Assembly: GCF_021730615.1 (NCBI RefSeq)
Contig: NZ_JAJLMN010000001.1
Location: 1,550,501 to 1,614,500 of the forward strand
DNA length: 64,000 nucleotides
DNA from: Lichenibacterium dinghuense
GTDB lineage: Bacteria > Pseudomonadota > Alphaproteobacteria > Rhizobiales > Beijerinckiaceae
Direction: 5' to 3'
In this document: positions 25,439 to 34,250 of the stretch, piece after piece
How the letters are laid out: each line of letters opens with the position of its first letter
How positions within the stretch are numbered: position 1 is the first letter of the stretch
Notes under the pieces: model-generated
Database searches by the model: none
What the model was told of the DNA's origin: nothing
The model's input: only the letters and a program-made list of their open reading frames with translations
Position numbers and translations under genes: made by a program

Positions 25439-26320
25439 TCAAAGCCCCTGCACGACCGCCCGGCCGACGCCGCGCCCCTGCTCCACGAAGGCGCGGTCCT
25501 GCGTCTTCTGGGCGATGATCTGGTCCATGGTGCGGGCCGGCTCGGCGCAGCCCGCCTCGCCCACCACGCGGCCGGGCACGCCCACCACGGTCTTCTTCGG
25601 CGGCACCGAGGCCAGCACCACGGAGCCGGCCGCGATGCGCGAGCAGTGGCCGACCTCGATGTTGCCGAGCACCTTGGCGCCCGCCCCGATCAGCACGCCG
25701 CGGCGGATCTTGGGGTGGCGGTCGCCGGTCTCCTTGCCGGTGCCGCCCAGCGTCACGTCGTGGAGCAGCGACACGTCGTCCTCGACCACCGCCGTCACGC
25801 CCACCACGAGGCCGGTCGCGTGGTCGAGGAAGATGCCCTTGCCGAAGGGCGCCGCGGGGTGGATGTCGGTCGCGAAGACGCCCGAGGACCGGCTCTGCAG
25901 GTAGAGCGCGAGGTCGCGCCGCCCCATGTTCCAGAGCGCGTGGGCGAAGCGGTGCGTTTGAATGGCGTGAAAGCCCTTGAAGTGCAGCAGGGGCTCGACG
26001 AGGCGCGTGCAGGCCGGGTCGCGGTCGAAGAAGGCCATGATGTCGGCCCGGAAGACTTCCCCGATCGTGGGGTCGTTGCGCGCCACCTCGGTGAAGGCCT
26101 GGCTGAGCAGGATGGCGGGCACATCGCCGTGGTCGAGGCGCGCGGCGATGCGGTAGATCACGGCCGCTTCGAGCGTGTCGTGGTTCAGCACCGTCGTCAG
26201 GATCAGCTTCGACAGCACCGGCTCGTGCCGCAGGATCTCGTCAGCCTCGGTCCGCATGCGGGCGAAGAGGGGATCGACGCTCCCCATCTCGATGACCTTG
26301 GCGGTCTGGCCGTGCCACAT
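25439..26320 (-). CDS. cysE: Serine O-acetyltransferase
   Basis: A 293-residue enzyme that makes O-acetylserine for cysteine synthesis. The N-terminal helical domain (VDPLFARMRTEADEILRHEP) is followed by the catalytic region FKGFHAIQTHRFAHALW and then a left-handed beta-helix of hexapeptide repeats: GVFATDIHPAAPFGKGIFL, DHATGLVVG, VTLGGTGKETGDRHPKIRRG, VLIGAGAKVLGNIEVG. I placed the start at MWHGQTAKV with GGAGAG upstream; the frame is open 33 codons further. The C-terminal tail (MDQIIAQKTQDRAF) is the region that docks cysteine synthase in relatives. Confidence 0.95.
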   Translation of the reverse strand: MWHGQTAKVIEMGSVDPLFARMRTEADEILRHEPVLSKLILTTVLNHDTLEAAVIYRIAARLDHGDVPAILLSQAFTEVARNDPTIGEVFRADIMAFFDRDPACTRLVEPLLHFKGFHAIQTHRFAHALWNMGRRDLALYLQSRSSGVFATDIHPAAPFGKGIFLDHATGLVVGVTAVVEDDVSLLHDVTLGGTGKETGDRHPKIRRGVLIGAGAKVLGNIEVGHCSRIAAGSVVLASVPPKKTVVGVPGRVVGEAGCAEPARTMDQIIAQKTQDRAFVEQGRGVGRAVVQGL

Positions 26321-26548
26321 GAGTCGAACTCTCCAAGTGCCGGAGGCTCCCGGGACCGGACGCCACCCTAACAGATACGGGCTCTCGGGTCCGGAACAAG
26401 GCCCGGCCGTCGGCGCCACGCTGCAGGATGAACGCGACGTGAATGCGACGGGATCCCCCGGAAACGGGTGCGACCCTGTCGAACCCCGGCCTTCGCCGGG
26501 CGCCCGGGATCCCGCGGCGCCTTTGTCCGGGGAAGCCCGGCGGGGCCG

Positions 26549-27313
26549 TCACGGCCGCCGCGACAGGAAGTCCAGCGTGCCCGCCTTGAAGGTCCGGTCG
26601 CCGACCGCGGGGTTGTGGTCGCGGTCCGGGATGTCGAGCACCTCGCCGCGCGGCAGGAGCTCGGCGAGGCCGCGCGGGTCGCCCGCCACGGCGTCCTTGG
26701 TGCCCACCGCCACGAGGCTCGGCGCCGCGATGCGGCCGACGTCCGCCGGCGTGAGGGTCTGTCGCGAGCCGCGGATGCAGGCGGCGAGCGCCTTGAGGTC
26801 GTTGCCGCCGGCTTCCGCGAAGCGGCGGAACATGCGCTGCATCGGGTCCGTGAGCACGTCGAGCGAGGGGGCCTCCATGGCGTCGCCGATGCCGGACGGC
26901 AGGCCGACGCCGCGTACAAGGTGGACGCCGAGCCCGCCGAACACGATCGAGCGGACGCGGTCCGGCGCGCGGAGCGCCAGGAAGGCCGCGACCCGCGCCC
27001 CCATGGAATAGCCGATCACGTCGGCCCGATCGATCCCGAGGTGGTCGAGCAGGCGGAGCGCGTCCTCGGCCATCAGCGGCGTGGCGTAGTCGGCGGGGTC
27101 GTGCGGCTTGTCGCTCGCGCCGTGGCCGCGGTGATCGAAGGCGACCGCGCGGCGCCCGTCGCCCGACAGGGTGCGCAGCCAGCCCGTGTCGGCCCAGTTG
27201 ACGCGGGCCGAGGAGGCGAAGCCGTGCACCAGCAGCGCGGGCTCGCCGCGGTCGGCCGCGGAGGGGGCCTCGTCGCGGAAGGCGATGCCGACGCCGTTCG
27301 AAGAGAAGTTCAT
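26549..27313 (-). CDS. Alpha/beta-fold hydrolase
   Basis: A 254-residue hydrolase. The oxyanion region is LLVHGFASSARVNW near residue 30, the nucleophile elbow VIGYSMGARVAAFLAL near residue 100, the acid probably Asp in VAVGTKDAVAGDP near residue 205, and the His in IPDRDHNPAVG near residue 230. The family covers esterases, lactonases and haloperoxidases, and the substrate is not evident. It is divergent from the CHCC zinc-finger gene by 145 bases. Confidence 0.85.
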   Translation of the reverse strand: MNFSSNGVGIAFRDEAPSAADRGEPALLVHGFASSARVNWADTGWLRTLSGDGRRAVAFDHRGHGASDKPHDPADYATPLMAEDALRLLDHLGIDRADVIGYSMGARVAAFLALRAPDRVRSIVFGGLGVHLVRGVGLPSGIGDAMEAPSLDVLTDPMQRMFRRFAEAGGNDLKALAACIRGSRQTLTPADVGRIAAPSLVAVGTKDAVAGDPRGLAELLPRGEVLDIPDRDHNPAVGDRTFKAGTLDFLSRRP

Positions 27314-27458
27314 GCCCGCGGGTCCCCTGTCGTGCCGTCCGGCGCGTCTTGCCCAACGCGCCGGACGGCCGCAAGCGCGGGGGCGGCATGGGCGCCCTAC
27401 CCTTCCGGCACCGTTCCCCCTATGGTGCGCCGCGACCGTTCACCCGTCGAGGACCCCC

Positions 27459-27704
27459 ATGGCCGGCCACCAGACCCCGCATTTCCACAACCAGCCCGGC
27501 GTGCCCACCATCCGGATCGGGGTCAAGGAGTTCATGTGCACCGGCGCGCTGCCGCCGCTCGACCACCCCCACACCTTCATCGACATGGGCGACAGCGACG
27601 ACGCGATCTGCCCCTACTGCTCGACCCACTACGTCTTCAACGGGGCGCTCGGCCACCATGCCGACCCGTCGGCCTGCGAATACACGCCCGAAACCGCGCC
27701 CTGA
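27459..27704 (+). CDS. CHCC zinc-finger domain protein
   Basis: An 81-residue protein of the zf-CHCC family (relatives of the mitochondrial complex I subunit NDUFS6). Ligands are visible in EFMCTGALPPLDHPHTF and DAICPYCSTHYVF: one Cys, a His, then a CxxC pair. The end contains a His-rich ALGHHADPSACEY. In alphaproteobacteria the family is linked to complex I assembly or stability by homology only. It lies 8 bases before the monooxygenase gene and is probably co-transcribed with it. Confidence 0.88.
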   Translation: MAGHQTPHFHNQPGVPTIRIGVKEFMCTGALPPLDHPHTFIDMGDSDDAICPYCSTHYVFNGALGHHADPSACEYTPETAP

Positions 27705-27712
27705 CCCAGCCC

Positions 27713-28909
27713 GTGCCGAGGATCGCCGTCGCCGGCGCCGGCATCGGCGGGCTCGCGGCGGCTCTGGCGCTGGCCGAGGTCGGCTGCGCGGTCGACGTCT
27801 ACGAGCGGGCGGAGGCGCTGGAAGCGGTCGGCGCCGGCGTGCAGCTGTCGCCCAACGCCGCGATCGTGCTCCGGCGCCTCGGCGTGCTCGACGCGCTGGG
27901 CGCCGCCGCCGTCCCCTCCTCCGAGGTGCGGATGCGCCGGGCGCGCGACGGCGCCGTGCTGGCCCGCGTGCCGCTCGGGCCCGCCGCCGAGGCCCGCTAC
28001 GGCGCGCCCTTCCTGTCGGCGCTGCGGGCCGACCTCCAGGCGGCGCTGCTCGCCTGCGCGGCGCGGCGCCCCGCGATAGCGCTCCACCTCGGCCGCGGGA
28101 TCGAGGGCTACGATCTGCGGGCATCGGGCGTCGCGCTCCGCTTCGCGGGCGGGACCGCGAACGCCGACGCGCTGGTCGGCGCCGACGGCATCCGCTCGGC
28201 GGTGCGGCGGCAGGGGACGGGCGGGGACGCGCCCCGCGCCTCCGGCCGCTCGGCCTACCGCGCCTCCGTGCCGCGCGAGGCCGCCGACGCCGACGCGCGG
28301 GAGCCGCGCTCAAACCTGTGGCTCGGGCCGAGCGCCCACCTCGTCCACTATCCCGTCGACGGGGGCGCCCGCATCAACGTCGTGGCCATCGTCGACGAGG
28401 GCATCGCCGCGGACGGCGCGGACCCGTGGTCGCAGCCCGCCGAGGCCGCGGCGGTCGAGCGACGCTTCGCCGGCTGGGCCGCGCCGGCGCGCCGGCTGAT
28501 CGCGGCGGCGCCCGGCTGGCGCCGCTGGCCGCTGTTCGACCGCCCGCCCCTGCCCCGCTGGTCGGCGGGGCCGGTGACGCTGCTCGGCGACGCCGCCCAC
28601 CCGATGCTGCCCTTCCTGGCGCAGGGCGCGGCCCAGTCGATCGAGGACGCCGCCGTGCTGGCCGACAGCGTGTCGCGCAGCGGTGGTGATTTCCCTGCGG
28701 CATTTTCAACCTACGAGGCCCTGAGGCGCCCCCGGACATCTCGCGTTCAGGCACAATCCGCCAGACAGGGCAGCATCTACCACCTCGGCCCGCCGCTCTC
28801 CCTCGCGCGCGACTTCGTGCTGTCGACCCTCGGGCCAGCCCGGCTGGCGGCGCGGGTCGACTGGCTCTACGACGCGCCGGCCGAGGTGAGGCGGTTCGCC
28901 GGACCGTAA
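27713..28909 (+). CDS. FAD-dependent monooxygenase (UbiH/salicylate hydroxylase type)
   Basis: A 398-residue flavoprotein hydroxylase. The FAD-binding GxGxxG is IAVAGAGIGGLAAALALAE at residue 4, the second motif ADALVGADGIRSAVRR near residue 155 and the third LLGDAAHPMLPFLAQGAAQS near residue 290. It starts with GTG. Such enzymes hydroxylate aromatic substrates (salicylate, ubiquinone precursors); which applies here is not evident from context. The last 70 codons use slightly lower GC than the rest. Confidence 0.9.
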   Translation: MPRIAVAGAGIGGLAAALALAEVGCAVDVYERAEALEAVGAGVQLSPNAAIVLRRLGVLDALGAAAVPSSEVRMRRARDGAVLARVPLGPAAEARYGAPFLSALRADLQAALLACAARRPAIALHLGRGIEGYDLRASGVALRFAGGTANADALVGADGIRSAVRRQGTGGDAPRASGRSAYRASVPREAADADAREPRSNLWLGPSAHLVHYPVDGGARINVVAIVDEGIAADGADPWSQPAEAAAVERRFAGWAAPARRLIAAAPGWRRWPLFDRPPLPRWSAGPVTLLGDAAHPMLPFLAQGAAQSIEDAAVLADSVSRSGGDFPAAFSTYEALRRPRTSRVQAQSARQGSIYHLGPPLSLARDFVLSTLGPARLAARVDWLYDAPAEVRRFAGP

Positions 28910-28942
28910 CCGGGCGCGGGCGCGCCAGAACCGATCGGACCC

Positions 28943-29866
28943 ATGCCGACCGACCCCCAGAAACCGGACCTGCGCTCGGCCCACGTCATCGTGGTGGCCA
29001 ACGAGAAGGGCGGCACCGGAAAATCCACCGTGTCGATCCACACCACGGTGGGCCTACTCAAGGCCGGCTACCGCGTGGCGACGGTCGACCTCGACGTGCG
29101 CCAGCGCACCTTGACGCGCTTCCTCGAGAACCGCCTGTCCTGGGCGGACCAGTCGGGCGTGCCGCTGGAGATGCCGTTCCACCACGCGCTCGACCGCGGC
29201 GACTCGACCGACGTCGGCGACAACGAGACGCGCGAGTTCGCGCGCTTCGCCGACGCCATCGAGCAGATCGAGCACGACTACGAGTTCGTGGTGATCGACA
29301 CCCCGGCCTCCGACAGCTACCTGATGCGGCTCGCCCATTCGCTGGCCGACACGCTGGTGTCGCCGATCAACGACAGCTTCATCGACGTGGACGTGTTCTC
29401 GCGCGTGCACCACGACCGTTCCAAGCGCGGCGCGGTGGCGCATTACGCCGACCTCGTGCTGGAAGCGCGCCGCCGGCGCCGGCAGGTGGACGCCGGCATG
29501 ATCGACTGGGTGCTGCTGCGCAACCGCGTGGCCTCGATCCAGTCCAACAACGCCAAGCAGATCGCGGTGTCGATCGGCAAGCTCGCCAGCGAGTTGCAGT
29601 TCCGCACCGCGGAAGGGCTGCACGACCGCGTGATCTTCCGCGAGCTGTTCCCCATCGGCCTGACCGCGCTCGACAACATCGAGGAGGCCGCCAAGGGCGG
29701 CGTGCTGACCAACTCGCAGCTCGCGGCGCGCCAGGAGATCGCCGAGCTGATCGAGACGCTGCGCCTGCCGGTGCGGATGGCGGGCGTGTCCCACCTCGCG
29801 GCGCGCCACGCCTGGTTCGAGCGCATGTCGCGCTTCTACCGCGAGCGTCCGCAAGGCGGGGGCTGA
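28943..29866 (+). CDS. mipZ: Division plane positioning ATPase MipZ
   Basis: A 307-residue ParA-like ATPase. The deviant Walker A VVANEKGGTGKSTVSIH is at residues 17-33, the next motif VATVDLDVRQRTL follows, and Walker B is FVVIDTPASDSYLMRLAHS near residue 118. Family-specific phrases are SPINDSFIDVDVF and VIFRELFPIGLTALD. MipZ forms a gradient from the ParB-bound origins and blocks FtsZ assembly near the poles, placing division at mid-cell. It is diagnostic of alphaproteobacteria. Confidence 0.96.
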   Translation: MPTDPQKPDLRSAHVIVVANEKGGTGKSTVSIHTTVGLLKAGYRVATVDLDVRQRTLTRFLENRLSWADQSGVPLEMPFHHALDRGDSTDVGDNETREFARFADAIEQIEHDYEFVVIDTPASDSYLMRLAHSLADTLVSPINDSFIDVDVFSRVHHDRSKRGAVAHYADLVLEARRRRRQVDAGMIDWVLLRNRVASIQSNNAKQIAVSIGKLASELQFRTAEGLHDRVIFRELFPIGLTALDNIEEAAKGGVLTNSQLAARQEIAELIETLRLPVRMAGVSHLAARHAWFERMSRFYRERPQGGG

Positions 29867-30026
29867 ACCCGGCCGCTCATCCCGGCGACGCGGGGGCGAG
29901 CGGGGCGGAAGGCGGCGTTCACCACAGGGATGCCATGCGGGATCCCGGCACGGCGCGGGGCGTTAAACCCTGTTTCGGGGATCGGCCGCAGCGCCGCTTC
30001 GATCCGGGGTCACGCGAGCGCCGTCC

Positions 30027-31205
30027 ATGAAGCTGTTCGACTGCCAGAACTGTTCGCAGACGCTGTATTTCGAGAACACGACCTGCGAGCGGTGCGGGCA
30101 CCGGCTCGGCTACGTCCCCGAGGACCAGGACCTCTACGCCGTGGTGCGGGTCGGCGACATCGCGGAGCACCACTGGCAGATCAAGGGCGACACGTCCCGC
30201 ACCTTCCAGTTCTGCAACAACGCGCAGCACGACGTGTGCAACTGGCTCGTGTCGAGCGACGACCCGCTCGGCTACTGCACGGCCTGCCGCCACAACCACA
30301 CCGTCCCCAACCTGTCGAAGCCCGGCAACGACGAGCTGTGGCGGCTGATGGAGATCGCCAAGCACCGCCTGTTCTACACGCTGATCGAGCTGAAGCTGCC
30401 CACGGTGCCGCGCAGCGTCGATCCCAAGGAGGGGCTGGTCTTCGAGTTCCTGGAGGACCCCGGCGGCGGCAAGCGGGTGATGACCGGCCACGAGGACGGG
30501 CGCATCACCATCGCGATCGCGGAAGCCGACGACGCCGAGCGCGAGCGGCGGCGCAAGGCGATGCACGAGCCCTACCGCACGCTGCTCGGCCACTTCCGCC
30601 ACGAGATCGGCCACTATTACTGGGACCGGCTCGTCGACGGCCAGCCGGCGCTGAAGCACTGCCGCGATACGTTCGGCGACGACCGGCAGGACTACGGCGA
30701 GGCCTTGAAGCGCCACTACCGCGAGGGCGCCCCGGCGAACTGGAAGGAGCGTTACGTCAGCGCCTACGCCACCACCCACCCGTGGGAGGACTTCGCCGAA
30801 ACCTTCGCCCACTACCTCCACATCCTCGACACGCTGGAGACCGCGGAGGCCTTCGGGGTGGCGACGCATCCGCACGGCATCCGCGAGGCCGAGGAGCTGT
30901 CCGCCGAGGTCGACTTCGCGCCCGACAAGGCGAAGAGCATCCGGCCGCTGATGAAGGCCTGGCTGCCGCTGACCTTCGCGCTGAACAGCCTCAACCGCTC
31001 GATGGGGATGGGCGACCTCTATCCCTTCGTGCTGACGCCGGCCATCATCGAGAAGCTCGGCTTCATCCACGACCTCGTCCACGGCTACGTCGGGGTGACC
31101 CGCCCGGAGCAGCCCGAGATGGCGCCCTACGCGCCGGTGCCCGAGAACGTGCCGCCCCCGGCGAGCCCGGCCTTCGTGGGGGCCGAGCAGGATCAACAAT
31201 TCTAA
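30027..31205 (+). CDS. Putative zinc-binding metallopeptidase
   Basis: A 392-residue protein with an N-terminal zinc ribbon (FDCQNCSQTL and CERCGHRLG, two CxxC pairs within 25 residues), a second Cys-rich site (FCNNAQHDVCNWLV, CTACRHN) and a peptidase core with the zincin motif HFRHEIGHYYWDRLV near residue 193. WEDFAETFAHYLHILDT near residue 255 supplies the likely third ligand. It belongs to a conserved uncharacterised zinc-peptidase family. It stands alone, just before a low-GC island. Confidence 0.88.
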   Translation: MKLFDCQNCSQTLYFENTTCERCGHRLGYVPEDQDLYAVVRVGDIAEHHWQIKGDTSRTFQFCNNAQHDVCNWLVSSDDPLGYCTACRHNHTVPNLSKPGNDELWRLMEIAKHRLFYTLIELKLPTVPRSVDPKEGLVFEFLEDPGGGKRVMTGHEDGRITIAIAEADDAERERRRKAMHEPYRTLLGHFRHEIGHYYWDRLVDGQPALKHCRDTFGDDRQDYGEALKRHYREGAPANWKERYVSAYATTHPWEDFAETFAHYLHILDTLETAEAFGVATHPHGIREAEELSAEVDFAPDKAKSIRPLMKAWLPLTFALNSLNRSMGMGDLYPFVLTPAIIEKLGFIHDLVHGYVGVTRPEQPEMAPYAPVPENVPPPASPAFVGAEQDQQF

Positions 31206-31260
31206 AATCGAGCATTCGGTGCGCCGGTCCGTTCCGTCGGCGACCGGCCGCGGCCCTGCC

Positions 31261-31558
31261 TCACAGTTTACAAAGGGCCCGCATCACGACCCCCGAGGCG
31301 TTGAATATATGTCGAGCTTCGTCTTGGGTATGGCTCGCGTTAGGATGCATCGTGTTGTTGCGCAACACAGAACCGAGGTGGTGCAGATTGACCCGTGCAT
31401 CTTCCCAATCGTTCTTCTTCTCCCTCTCTGCGTTAGTCTGACTGCGCATGGGCTGGATTAAGGCATCCATCCGTGTGGTGATCTGCCGCCATGTTGTTCC
31501 CGGCGGGATAGCCATGCCCAGAACGCCTGCGAGTTGCTGAACGGCAGCCTCCATTCCG
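31261..31558 (-). pseudogene. C-terminal fragment of IS-split HEPN-like gene
   Basis: This carries the last 97 codons of a gene cut by the IS66 element. MEAAVQQLAGVLGMAIPPG continues exactly from the other fragment when the IS and one target copy are removed; together they give 253 residues without any other damage. The end contains the R-x4-H pattern RNNTMH within LHHLGSVLRNNTMHPNA and then the helix DEARHIFNASGVVMRAL, which resemble HEPN-domain proteins. GC is far lower than in the flanking conserved genes, suggesting horizontal origin. Confidence 0.8.
31551..31558. repeat. IS66 target-site duplication, left copy
   Basis: CCATTCCG here and again at 34243-34250, directly abutting the two ends of the element. 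Eight bases is the length expected of IS66-family insertion. Confidence 0.95.
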
Positions 31559-31650
31559 GTACGCCTACGGCGAGGGCCGCGGAAACGGTGCTTTCGGGTT
31601 TCGTCGCGGCGTGATCGCGGGTCGGGAAGGCCCGGGGCTGAGCGTCGAGT

Positions 31651-33348
31651 TCAGGCTGCGGCGTCGAGGCTCGGCAAGACGGCTGAGGTCGGCTTCCAAT
31701 TCCACGGCAGCAGCTCGGCGAGGCGCTGGGCCGGGTGAGATGCGATGCGGCCGAGCACGTCGGCCAGCCAGGCCTGCGGGTCGACGTCGTTCAGCTTCGC
31801 CGTCACGATCAGGCTGTTGAAGAAGGCCGCCCTCTGTCCGCCGCGGTCCGAGCCGGCGAACAGCCACGCCTTGCGTCCCAGGGCCAAGCCGCGCAACGCC
31901 CTCTCGGCCGCGTTGTTGCTGAGGCACACGCGCCCGTCGTCGAGGAAGCGGGCAAAGGACGGCCAGCGGTCCAGCATGTAGTCCATGGCCCGGGCCACCT
32001 CGGAGCCGCGCGGCAGGCGGGCGCGCTCGGTGCGCATCCAGCCTTCCAAAGCCGCCACGATCGGGGCGGAGCGCTCGTGCCGCACCGCCAGGCGCTCGGC
32101 CGTCGGCCGGCCGTTCACCTCGCGCTCGATGGCGAACAGCTCGTCCATGCGCCGCACGGCTTCGAGCGCCAGGGGCGCGATCACCGCCACCTTCTTGCGC
32201 GCCCTCTGGCGCGCCGCGGCCTTAATGTCGGCCAGCTCGAAGAATTTCCTGCGCGCGTGGGCCCAGCACGCGGCCTCGATGATCGGCGCCGGCTTGCGCC
32301 CGCCCTCGTAGAGCCTGCCATAGCCCCCGTAGGCGTCGGCCTGCAGCACCCCGGTCCAGCCCGCGAGGTGCGCCTGCGGGTGCTCGCCCCGCCGGTCGGG
32401 CGAATAGCGGAACAGGGCCGCCGGGGGATCGGGACCGCCGAACGGCCGATCGTCGCGCACGTAGACCCACACGCGCCCCGCGCTGGTCTTGCCTTTGGCC
32501 AGCACCGGAACGGTGGTGTCGTCTCCGTGCAGCCGCCCCGCTGCCATCACATGCGCTGCGATGAGCCGGAACAGCGGCTCCAGCACACCCGCGCAGGTGC
32601 CCACCTGGTCGGCCAGCGTCGACAGGCTGAGCGGCACGCCTTCGCGGGCATAGCGCTCGGCCTGCCGGTTCAACGGCTGGTGCTGGCCGTATTTCTCGAA
32701 CAGCACCATGGCGAGCAGGCTCGGCCCCGCCCAGCCGCGCGGCACGGCGTGGAAGGGCGCGGGCGGCTGCGTGACGCCCTCGCAGGCGCGACAGGAGAAG
32801 CGCTCGCGCACGGTCTGGATCACAGTCCAGCTGCGCGGCACCGCCTCCAGCGTCTCGGTGACGTCCTCGCCCAGCTTCGACAGACGCGTGTTCCCGCAGC
32901 ACGGGCAGGCGGCCGGGGCCGGCACCACGACGCGCACGCGCGGCAGGTGGGCCGGGAAGGGCTGGCGCGAGGGCTGGCGTCGTTCCGTCGGCGCCGGCAC
33001 CGCGGCCTTGGCGGCGGCTCTCTCGGCCGCGAGGGCGTCGGCGGCCGCCGAGGCTTCGAGTTCCTCGAGTTGCAGCTCGTACTGGTCGATGAGGCGCTGC
33101 GTGCGCTCCGAGCGCTGCCCGTAGAGCGTGCGGGTGAGCCTGGCGATCTCCAGCCGCAGGTGGGCGATCAGCGCGGCGTCGCCCGACAGCTGCGCCTTCA
33201 CGGCGGCCGCCTCGGCCTCGGCGCGATCGGCTGCGGCCCGGGCCTCATCGGCGCGCTCTGTGGCCTGGTCGGCTCGGAGTTCGGCGGCCGCCAGGGCTGC
33301 GCGCAGCGCTTCGACGTCGATCTTCTCGGGCTTGAGCCGCTTCGCCAT
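31651..33348 (-). CDS. tnpC: IS66-family transposase TnpC
   Basis: A 565-residue DDE transposase. The N-terminus is a coiled coil (residues 10-60) and LTRTLYGQRSERTQRLIDQY, the IS66 leucine-zipper region. A zinc-binding stretch CPCCGNTRL/FSCRACEG follows near residues 148-195. The catalytic Asp residues are in RLHGDDTTVPVLAKGK near residue 270 and GVLQADAYGGYGRLY near residue 330; the catalytic Glu is in CLSNNAAERALRGLALGRK near residue 485. It ends with the conserved LLPWNWKP. The length is complete, with no frameshift. Confidence 0.97.
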   Translation of the reverse strand: MAKRLKPEKIDVEALRAALAAAELRADQATERADEARAAADRAEAEAAAVKAQLSGDAALIAHLRLEIARLTRTLYGQRSERTQRLIDQYELQLEELEASAAADALAAERAAAKAAVPAPTERRQPSRQPFPAHLPRVRVVVPAPAACPCCGNTRLSKLGEDVTETLEAVPRSWTVIQTVRERFSCRACEGVTQPPAPFHAVPRGWAGPSLLAMVLFEKYGQHQPLNRQAERYAREGVPLSLSTLADQVGTCAGVLEPLFRLIAAHVMAAGRLHGDDTTVPVLAKGKTSAGRVWVYVRDDRPFGGPDPPAALFRYSPDRRGEHPQAHLAGWTGVLQADAYGGYGRLYEGGRKPAPIIEAACWAHARRKFFELADIKAAARQRARKKVAVIAPLALEAVRRMDELFAIEREVNGRPTAERLAVRHERSAPIVAALEGWMRTERARLPRGSEVARAMDYMLDRWPSFARFLDDGRVCLSNNAAERALRGLALGRKAWLFAGSDRGGQRAAFFNSLIVTAKLNDVDPQAWLADVLGRIASHPAQRLAELLPWNWKPTSAVLPSLDAAA

Positions 33349-33422
33349 GAGCAGAGCCGATCATAGATCTTCAGATAACGCCAGAGTGGCGAGCGTCGAT
33401 AGTGTTGATAACAGTCCAAGGC

Positions 33423-33770
33423 TCATCCTGCCCGGCTCGGCCGCCAGGTCTGCTGCGGATGACGCCAGTCTATGCCTTCGAGCAGGTAGCCGAGTTGGGC
33501 CGGCGTGATGGCCACGCTCTCGCCCGCCGTCGCGGGCCACACGAACCGGCCCCGTTCCAGGCGCTTGGCGTAGAGCGACAGGCCGAGCCCGTCGTGCCAC
33601 AGGCACTTGATCAGGTCGCCGCGCCGGCCCCGGAACACATACAGGTCGCCCGCGAACGGATCGCGCCCGAGGCCCTGCTGGACCAGCAGCGACAGCCCGT
33701 TCATGCCGCGGCGCATGTCGGTGTGGCCGGCCGCGATCCACACCCGGACGCCGGACGGGACCGGGATCAT
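33423..33770 (-). CDS. tnpB: IS66 accessory protein TnpB
   Basis: A 115-residue IS66 Orf2-like protein: MIPVPSGVRVWIAAGHTDMR, then GLSLLVQQGLGRDPFAGDLY, VFRGRRGDLIKCLWHDG and a C-terminal QLGYLLEGIDWRHP. These are hallmark phrases of the family. It is needed with TnpA and TnpC for transposition. Its ATG overlaps the tnpA stop (ATGA), so the two are translationally coupled. Confidence 0.97.
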   Translation of the reverse strand: MIPVPSGVRVWIAAGHTDMRRGMNGLSLLVQQGLGRDPFAGDLYVFRGRRGDLIKCLWHDGLGLSLYAKRLERGRFVWPATAGESVAITPAQLGYLLEGIDWRHPQQTWRPSRAG

Positions 33771-34183
33771 CGCCGGTCCAGCACGTCGAGCACGCGAGCG
33801 AGCGCCTCGGCGTCCACGGCGCCGTCCACCACCACGCGACGGCCCCGCCCCACCTCGATCACCATGCGGCCCTGCACGGCCTGCCGCGGCCTCCTCCGGC
33901 GTGGCGCTGGCTCGCTCTTTGCCGCCGGCTCGGGCAGCAGGACGGCGGGCACGAAGACTGGAGCCGGCTCGGGAGTGACACGCTTGACCTTCAACGCCCG
34001 GCGCCATGCCATCAACTGCGACCGCGTGATGCCGTGACGACGCGCCGTCGCCGACACCAGCCGCGGCGCCTCCAGGCACTCCGTCACGATGCGGAGCTTT
34101 TCCTCCTCCGACCAGCGACGGCGGCGCCCGACCTCGATGACTTCGAGGCGTTCAGGCAGGAGACTGTGCGTATGGCTGTCCAT
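33767..34183 (-). CDS. tnpA: IS66 accessory protein TnpA
   Basis: A 138-residue protein with an N-terminal helix-turn-helix of the IS3/IS66 Orf1 type: RRRRWSEEEKLRIVTECLE and RRHGITRSQLMAWRRAL at residues 20-65. The C-terminal half is Pro/Arg-rich and ends DAEALARVLDVLDRR. It is the first gene of the element and starts 60 bases inside the right inverted repeat. Confidence 0.96.
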   Translation of the reverse strand: MDSHTHSLLPERLEVIEVGRRRRWSEEEKLRIVTECLEAPRLVSATARRHGITRSQLMAWRRALKVKRVTPEPAPVFVPAVLLPEPAAKSEPAPRRRRPRQAVQGRMVIEVGRGRRVVVDGAVDAEALARVLDVLDRR

Positions 34184-34242
34184 ACGCGCAGTCTCGATCG
34201 TCGACGGCCCCTCTCACAAGGCGGCCCTCGCCGGAGGCATAC

Positions 34243-34250
34243 CCATTCCG
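34243..34250. repeat. IS66 target-site duplication, right copy
   Basis: CCATTCCG, identical to 31551-31558. Confidence 0.95.

Larger units (their letters stand above)
31559..34242 (-). mobile_element. Complete IS66-family insertion sequence (2684 bp)
   Basis: The element has 22-base terminal inverted repeats with two mismatches, GTACGCCTACGGCGAGGGCC at the left and GTATGCCTCCGGCGAGGGCC read inward from the right. It is flanked by the perfect 8-base duplication CCATTCCG. It carries tnpA, tnpB and tnpC in the standard order, all open, so it may still be active. Base composition is as GC-rich as the host genome while its target gene is not. It lies inside a HEPN-like gene, breaking it after about codon 156. 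Confidence 0.97.

Noticed and set aside
31559-34242. The whole low-GC region considered as a genomic island with integrase
   Set aside because: Only an IS66 element and two small genes are present; there is no integrase, att repeat or plasmid/phage gene, so an island in the strict sense is not supported.
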